From: Plantago ovata
Taxonomy: Eukaryota > Streptophyta > Magnoliopsida > Lamiales > Plantaginaceae
NCBI GenBank assembly: GCA_028274465.1
Contig: CM051457.1
Coordinates: 16,565,097-16,629,096 of the forward strand
Direction of reading: 5' to 3'
Length of the DNA stretch: 64,000 nucleotides
A program made the position numbers and the translations under genes. How positions within the stretch are numbered: the stretch's first letter is position 1; each line of letters begins with the position of its first letter. This document shows, one piece after another, positions 57,450-64,000 of this stretch. The notes below the pieces were generated by a model that saw nothing but the letters and a program-made list of their open reading frames with translations, ran no database searches and was not told where the DNA came from.

Positions 57450-59265
57450 ACAAGTAGCTAGCTATTGGATTTTTGAGTCATTCAGCATCTTTGTTTACTT
57501 GCAAGTTGTAACTTGCTACTTGTAATTGAGTAATTTTAGTGGATTTAATCTGTATATAGCAAGTGAAATGTTTTGCATGTATAGCATTTTTTTAGTTGTC
57601 AAAATTATATACCACTCAACTGTGTGTATCAGTAGTCGCGCGTAGGATGTTCACTACCATAGTCCATAATGTTCTAGTGAAAGTAGATATCTATGAGGGC
57701 AAAATAGTTATAAGTCAAAGTAGATAATAAGTCTGTCGTGTAATCCATTACTTATGAAAATTAGAGTATTATATAATTTATATCATATTCAGAATTCAGT
57801 TTTATTGCGTGTTGAAATTTTATGTAATGACTAATGAGAACACTGAACACATTGACGAACTTGTAATGCTTAAATTTCCAACATGACTAGACCACAGATT
57901 ATTGGCTTTGAAACGTTCAACATATGGACTTTCTTAATCACAATAATTGTTAGCTTTGCGCAATTAAAAATTATATGTAGATGATTATTTGGAGATTTTG
58001 ACGGTAAAAAATTAAAAAATTATTAATATGTGTTACTTATAAAATCAATTTTCAATTTTTTTATTCGACCCCCTCCACCCATCCAGGTTCATTCACAATT
58101 AATTAGTTTCACCCATTTAAATTGTGTTACATTCTCGATCGTCCTCTATGTTCTTAACTCGGACACAAGGGGTTTAACCGGAAAACGTCTCGGGCGGGTC
58201 AACCCAAAAGGTGGACTCGGATGGCGTAATAAATATAAAATAGAATTATATTGAATTATTTTTAAATTAAAAATAAATGTCATATATTCTTTAAAAAAAT
58301 TACCACACATATTTTTTATAAAAAAAGTCATAAACAATAGAGTAGAATGTATAATATTACAATAATCCAGATAAACAAACTTTAATATTTTAATATTTTA
58401 GACAAATAACACAACTTAAAAATTAAACAAGTTGAAACAAAATCGAAACTTCAACACAAATTCAGTTTTTTTTTCCCGGATTAACCCAGCAAAATCTCAG
58501 AAAAATCTCGATTTCTAGCTCCATAGTCCATCCGTCTCATAAAGCCTTTCGGGGTCCAGGTTAACCCGATTTGACCCGGCGGGTTATCATCCTGACTTTT
58601 CCAGAAACCATTATTAATCACACCCTTGTAACGCTAGTCTCTGTACGAGTTGAGAACTTACCAATTGGATTAGCACTATTAATGTTGTGGAGTGATATTA
58701 TTTGAATAAATCAACATATACACAGTTGGAAATTGGAATCATATTTTGTGATTTTGTCGTCGTTGGTACTTGGTAGCCCATAGTGTAAATTGTAAAATAT
58801 CGCCGTATGTAACCGAGTGAAGTAAATATTGTAGCAACTAGCAACAGAGATGTCACTTTTTCTGTACAAACAAACTGTTGAACTATCCACTTTCGTGGTA
58901 CCTTCCTATACCCGTTTTATGTGCCCCATCAATTCATCCCTGTTTCTATTCATATCGACGACATCTTAGATTCCTTCGTCCAATATGAATAGGCTTCATG
59001 TACTTTTTCTCTTTTTTAATGTTATCTTCCCTTTCAATTTATTTGACATGTTTCTTTCTTTCTAAAATTAGGATTGCAATATGCATGGGATGGGACACCG
59101 TCATGTTCCTCGAGCTCCAAAGCAAATATCCAAATGTTTAATTAAGGTATTGCAAATGTTTATCAAAATTAATTATTAATTATGAGTTGATTTTGATTAA
59201 ACTTTTAAAGAGCTGATTTTAATTAAAAATATGAGGTGTTTGGTACAAACATAATATTGAAGCTA
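57450..59265. other. Spacer with transposon-like debris
   Basis: 58140-58220 (GGTTTAACCGG, GGGCGGGTCAACCC) and 58555-58600 (GGTTAACCCGATTTGACCCG) look like inverted ends of an old element. No gene is seen. Confidence 0.4.
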
Positions 59266-59269
59266 AGTA

Positions 59270-59525
59270 CTCCCTCTGTCCCGTTTGAAATTACTCAGTT
59301 TGACTTTTTTCGGTCAACAGTTTTCAATTTTGACTCCCGATTACTCTTAAACTATAATGATACAATATTTAATAAAATTATATTATGAAAATTTTGGTTC
59401 TATATTTTCATAATATGATTTCGTCAAATGCTTTATCATTATAGTTTAAGAGTAATCGAGAGTCAAAGTTGAAAACTGTTGGCCGAAAAAATCAAACTGG
59501 GTAATTTACAGTGGGACGGAGGGAG
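59270..59525. mobile_element. Stowaway MITE with TA duplication (256 bp)
   Basis: Left CTCCCTCTGTCCCGTTTGAA, right complement CTCCCTCCGTCCCACTGTAA. Pairing continues through CAGTTTGA, TTTTTTCGG and AACAGTTTTCAA. TA on both sides. Confidence 0.93.
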
Positions 59526-59572
59526 TAACATATTAGTGTTTGGTTGAAATTAAAATAATCACTTATGTAGTA

Positions 59573-59828
59573 CTTCCTCCGGAAACTTAATAGTTTTACA
59601 CTTTATTTTTGTTGACTTTTTGATGTCCGGTTTGACCTCAAATTAATAATAACTCGTTACGAAAAGATAGTTTAAAAAATTATATTATGAAAGTATACTT
59701 CTTATATTTGTATAATATAACATTTAAAATTAATTTTTTCATAATCAATTATGATTAATTTGAGGTCAAACCGAACATAAAATAGTCAACAAAAACAAAG
59801 TGTAAAACTATTAAGTTTCCGGAGGAAG
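59573..59828. mobile_element. Stowaway-like MITE with TA duplication (256 bp)
   Basis: Left CTTCCTCCGGAAACTTAATA, right complement CTTCCTCCGGAAACTTAATA (identical over at least 20 bp); the arms pair for roughly 80 bp. TA on both sides. Only 47 bp from the preceding MITE. Confidence 0.93.
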
Positions 59829-60090
59829 TAATATTTTTCTTTATTTAGTTTTCTTTTTTTTTTTTTTTACCTTTCCTATTTATATGGTGCTTTAAGCATC
59901 AAAAGCACCTCCCTTGATGATTTTAGCTTACGGCGGTTACCCTGCTTAATTTTAGAGAAGCAACAACAGGGAAAGCAAACACTAAAAAATTTCTTAAACA
60001 TGTAGAAAAGCAGATAATCACTTTTAATAATCATTTGCAAACACTATCTAAATATACTTCGTTCATACCAAATCAGTTACACTCAGTTAT

Positions 60091-60335
60091 ACTACATTCT
60101 CACTCCGTCCCAGTTGCACCATTTTGCCATTTTAGGCGTTCCGTTAGAATTGTACCATTTCATTTACTTGACATATTTGGATATGTTAATATTAATTTTA
60201 TAATCCATCAATCACTCCCATTGGCTACAAAATTAAAGTCAACTTCCACTAACAATATAACTCAATATTTAATTTTCCTACTTATTTCTTGTGCTCAAAA
60301 GTAAATGGTGCAACTGTTATGGGACGGAGAAGTAT
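60091..60335. mobile_element. Stowaway-like MITE
   Basis: CTCCGTCCCAGTTGCACCAT on the left and (complement) CTCCGTCCCATAACAGTTGC, then ACCATTT, on the right. The terminal bases are slightly uncertain. Confidence 0.7.
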
Positions 60336-60359
60336 ACATTTAAGTTAACTTTGATTACA

Positions 60360-60615
60360 AACTAATACACGTCCCACTTGTTTTTTTTGTGTTTGTTTTT
60401 TGTTAACTTATTTGTACTCTATTTGATCTCTATTTACTCCGAAACTATAACAAAAATTTATTTGTGAAAGTATATTATGAAAATATAATGTCTCTACTAT
60501 CATTATAATTTTATTAATTATTTTTCGTTAAGATTTATGATTTATTAGAGGTCAAAGGAGGTCAAGAAAAAGTCAACAAAACTAAAGAATTCACCGGAAC
60601 ACAAAGGGGAGTACT
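60360..60615. mobile_element. Degraded Stowaway-like MITE
   Basis: The right complement TACTCCCCTTTGTGTTCCGG and TTTTGTTGACTTTTTCTTGA pair loosely with the left end ACACGTCCCACTTG and TGTTTTTTGTTAACTT. Strongly diverged. Confidence 0.5.
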
Positions 60616-60619
60616 TTAG

Positions 60620-61950
60620 AGTTTAGAGTTTAGAATATAGAATGACGGCTATTCTATTTAAATCCTGAATTTCAAAATGCAATCAATTAATATGCAAATT
60701 TTAGTTACAATATAATTTATTTCATTCTATTGTAATTGAAAACTTCAAATGGGAAGTTACTCTATTTAATGAACAGTTTTGAAGTACATGTATACTACTA
60801 GTTAGTTTCATATTGGGATTAGTTTAAAAAAAACTCAGTTTCGAATTGAATTAGTCTTAGTTTCAGGTTGAGTTAGGTTTGAAATGTGGCAAGGGAGGGA
60901 GAGATAGGAGAGGAATGATCAATGGGTCTTTCCAAATCCAATTTGATTAAGAATTATGATAGGGTCCTTTTCCGTAAATAATTGAAACACCTTAAATTGG
61001 TCACTAAATCACTTTTAAGTGTTCTTATATCACGCTAATAATTAAGTCACCTCCATCCTCATAACCATAGGATCTTATTTGTACTATTAAGCAGCTCTAA
61101 TTGTCCTTGCTAAGAAGTGCGCCACTCAGGGGCGAGTCCACGAATTAACTGAGCGGGGCCAAAATCAACAATGATTTTTTTGTTGAGAAAAATACACCAT
61201 TTCCTATATGTTCTCTCTAACGCTTCACGTTGCTATTTCAGGACAATTTTTCAAAAAATGATTAAAAATAAAATCAAGTTAGAAAAAGTTCGCAAGGATC
61301 GTAAACTTGAACTTTACATGCACATAAAATCTCTACCTACGTTTTTTTTTTCCAAATTTTTATTCATTTTTATCTATTTAAAAAAAACTGTTTATGCCAA
61401 TATAACAATGGGAAGTCATGGAGAGACCATAGAAAGTATATTATATAAACATATGAATGCATCATCACAAATATGCTCGACAAGTAGTTTCAAATCATTA
61501 CGTGTACGCTTCATTTGCCATTATGGCAAAAACATTAAGCTAAATATCTATTATTCGAGTGTGCAGTCAATTCTCATTATTTATTTCAAAAGTTTAAATG
61601 AAAAGAATGAGAAAATTTGAGTTTTACTTGCTTATTTGGTCCAAAATAACAACGCACAATGTCAACAAAATTCAAATTAAAATATAAAAGACTTAAGTTG
61701 AATATCAGAATTTTCAAGGGGGGCAAAATAAACATTTTAGTATTGTTTATGTGAAATTAAGCTACTATATATCCATCTATTTTGAAGATAATACAGTATG
61801 TAACAAGTTAATAGCAAATGGTACCGGATTACATTTGAAGATAAAATAGATAGGGGTGTTCACAAATAGGCCTACTTCATTTTCTGAGTCATGACCCCTG
61901 AAGGTGCGGACCTCGTGATACTGATGTAGGACCGGGAGGTACAATCTATA
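60620..61950. other. Spacer, no gene seen
   Basis: AT-rich. The frame at 61171-61620 has a composition like random AT-rich DNA and no recognisable domain. Confidence 0.4.
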
Positions 61951-61952
61951 GT

Positions 61953-62531
61953 ATTGTAACCAGGCCCGGCTAAGCCCAGGTGCAGGCAGCCCGTCCGAAC
62001 AGGGCCACCCAAAACTAGGGGCCCCAAATTTTTTAGAACATTTGTATATAAATTTTTGTTGTAGATAGCTTTTATGGTTATCGGACATGTCCTAATAATC
62101 TCTCATTTCAAGTGGTCTTTGGTTCAAATCATCTAGTTAACATATTTTATTACATTTACTTTAATTCTTTCCATTTTGTTTTGTCCTTTATCTTTTTGTT
62201 GTTTTAATTTACTTTAGTTCTTTCTGTTTTGTCATTTATCTTTTGTTGTTTTAATTTGTGAATCATTTTTATATTATCTATTTTCCTTTAGAACTCTAAT
62301 TTTTAATATATTCTTTTGATTTCATTTACCAAATATAATTTAATCTTCTAAAATATGATTATTTTTAAAAATAATACATCATACTACTATTTGTGTCCTT
62401 AGTAACTTAATATTTCATTTATAAATTTTTTATCTTTATTAAAAAAATATTTTTACTGTAGTATTATATCAGGGCCTCGGTTTTAAAGTGTCACAGGGCT
62501 ACCAAAATCTACGAGACGGCCTGATTGTAAC
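61953..62531. mobile_element. hAT-type MITE (563 bp) with perfect 8-bp duplication
   Basis: ATTGTAAC at 61953-61960 and 62524-62531. The element is 61961-62523, with ends CAGGCCCGGCT and (right complement) CAGGCCGTCTC. Subterminal GGGCC motifs occur at both ends and the interior is AT-rich. Non-autonomous. Confidence 0.88.
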
Positions 62532-62534
62532 TTA

Positions 62535-63390
62535 AGGTCATTGCTGGGCTCTTGTGGAGATGGGAACCTGATGAAGGTGTAACGGACAAATACATGGACA
62601 ACCAGTGTCCTTCCGCGATGGTACTATTATCGAGGTTCACCATGCTTCTTCTCTCTGATCTACTTTAGGGTTCATCTCCTCGATCGTATGCATGGCTCAA
62701 ATGACTTCCCTGATCACTAAGAGGTCTGAAAGATGACCGGCGAAGGTGTGACTGACTTTACCTGGACCAAAGTCTTTCAAACTCTTATAAAACTTAGACG
62801 AGATTGTCTTAGTTCACTTTAGAACGTGTTATGATGGATTGAACATCTTTTAATATCATCAAATTACGAGGAAGAGAATATGAAGAGAGGAAAGTAGCTG
62901 GAAGGGAAATGAGTGTGGAAAATTTACAGGCGGCATGAAGGCGAAGATGAAGAAATGAGAGAAGCTGAGGAGAGAGGGATTAAAAAATTTAAATAGATTA
63001 CACTGAACTGTAATGTGTTTACTCATAATTAGAACTTCCCCATAAATAATTTTTGTATATTGTCTTTTGAATGTTTAAAAAGAATTAAATTTGTTGGAGT
63101 ATTAAAAACTTTAAATTGGCAATCTTTTTCCAAGTTCCAACTAAACCAGATTAATGTACATTCTTCCAAGTGAATGACAAAGTAGGTTAAAAAACAAAAG
63201 AACTTACAAATTAAATATCTAAAGATAATTGCCTGCCTTACTCTGAAGCTTTTAACCTAATATCTCCAATAATATATATTTTGTACAGAAAAAATTGCGG
63301 TCAAATAGACACAACTGCGGCTGAGGTTCTCCTTATCTGCTGCCACGTGTGCATGACGACGTCATTTCATAGTCGACGATCCAAAGAACA
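62535..63390. other. Spacer, no gene seen
   Basis: 62535-62960 continues the sequence that the hAT MITE interrupted and looks like an older repeat. 63000-63390 is the 3' flank of the RING gene. Confidence 0.4.
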
Positions 63391-63401
63391 TTCAAATCTT
63401 G

Positions 63402-64000
63402 TCACCTCGGTGTCTGTACCCGAGTCGACTCACCGAGTCCACTCTCCAAATCCAACTCCGCCGCTCCACCACTCGTCCCCGCCGCACAAGGCGTCACAAC
63501 ACGGCTGCCCATCGGCGACCGCATCCCAAAACTAAGTATCCTCTTAAGCGACATCATCCGACTCGTCGGCGAGCCCTGAGTCAACTCGGTTTCCAACAAT
63601 ACCCTCCTCGGCGGCACATCTATTCTCACTTCCACCTTTCTCACCGCACTACCCGCCTCACACTCCTGACACGCGTCACACATCTCCGAGCCAGAACTAG
63701 GCCCCGGTTCAACCACAGGCGCAAGTGTACCAGCGGTAAACTCGACCGGTTTAGTGACCGGTTCAACGGTGGACCGGCACAAAGGGCAAGTGGAATGAGA
63801 GTGAAACCACATGTCAATACACTCGATATGAAAAGAGTGATTACATTTCGGTAAAAGCCGAACAATTTCCTTGTCCTCAAATTCGGATAAACAAACCGCG
63901 CACTCCTTAACCGGCTGCTCGCCCGGTTCGGCCGAGTGTATAAAAACCGGGAGTGAGCTGAGAACCGCCTGTTCGAGACCCCGGTCGACAGCGGCGCCGC
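63402..64000 (-). CDS. ATL-type RING-H2 E3 ubiquitin ligase (5' end outside window)
   Basis: The minus-strand frame is open from the right edge to the stop at 63404-63402, about 198 residues visible. It begins VDRGLEQAVLSSLPVF, the GLD-type motif that precedes the RING in ATL proteins. Then comes a complete RING-H2: CAVC, 15 residues, CNH, SFH, IEC, 10 residues, CPLC, giving C-x2-C-x15-C-x-H-x2-H-x2-C-x10-C-x2-C with the tryptophan in DMWF that contacts E2 enzymes. The C-terminal tail is Ser/Pro-rich with a basic patch (SLKRILSFG). The transmembrane N-terminus expected for the family lies beyond the window. ATL ligases are membrane E3s, often defence- or stress-related; the target is unknown. 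Confidence 0.92.
   Translation of the reverse strand, partial: GAAVDRGLEQAVLSSLPVFIHSAEPGEQPVKECAVCLSEFEDKEIVRLLPKCNHSFHIECIDMWFHSHSTCPLCRSTVEPVTKPVEFTAGTLAPVVEPGPSSGSEMCDACQECEAGSAVRKVEVRIDVPPRRVLLETELTQGSPTSRMMSLKRILSFGMRSPMGSRVVTPCAAGTSGGAAELDLESGLGESTRVQTPR

Noticed and set aside
61171..61620. 149-aa plus-strand protein
   Set aside because: Lys/Ile/Phe-rich composition typical of chance frames in AT-rich DNA, no domain, within a transposon-rich spacer.

Overview
This window is nuclear DNA from a flowering plant, most likely a eudicot. The genes have GT-AG introns and the spacers are AT-rich and packed with transposon remains. The protein families are typical of land plants: a berberine-bridge-type oxidase, B3 transcription factors, the IBR3 peroxisomal acyl-CoA dehydrogenase, pectin methylesterases with N-terminal inhibitor domains, and an ATL-type RING-H2 ubiquitin ligase. 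I cannot name the species from sequence alone. All exon boundaries below were read by eye; in every multi-exon model the exon lengths sum to a multiple of three.

Layout. (1) 1-12.7 kb is a locus rearranged by duplication. It holds four copies of a small unrecognised gene (83-89 aa), an intact two-exon berberine bridge enzyme-like (BBE) gene at its right edge, at least three broken BBE 3' fragments, repeated promoter pieces, a nested pair of LINE fragments and a small secreted cysteine-rich peptide gene. (2) 14.2-24.0 kb holds two minus-strand B3-domain genes in tandem (456 and 509 aa), separated by a GGTAACC-rich element. (3) 24-29.9 kb is mostly transposon debris: a LINE fragment, a Stowaway-like MITE and an inverted-repeat element. 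(4) 29.96-37.87 kb is a 17-exon IBR3 gene (827 aa; kinase-like domain plus acyl-CoA dehydrogenase, ending in AKL). (5) 38.6-51.5 kb is a pectin-modification cluster, all on the plus strand: two stand-alone pectin methylesterase inhibitors (PMEI), one PMEI pseudogene and two full type-I pectin methylesterases (PME), both 557 aa. (6) 51.5-63.3 kb is a transposon-dominated spacer. It contains a 4.6-kb hAT-like element with a 2.7-kb Mutator-like element inside it, a second small hAT element and several Stowaway-type MITEs. (7) The right edge carries the 3' part of an ATL RING-H2 gene on the minus strand.

How the genes work together. The PMEI/PME group is a functional cluster acting on cell-wall pectin and probably arose by tandem duplication of one PMEI-PME ancestor. 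The B3 pair are paralogues that have diverged by loss of N-terminal exons in one copy and duplication of a linker exon. The small-gene/BBE cluster has been duplicated and partly inverted, with promoter elements better conserved than the surrounding DNA. I see no CRISPR array, rRNA or convincing tRNA gene, and no prokaryote-like operon. The least described items are the small four-copy gene family and its shared upstream hairpin.
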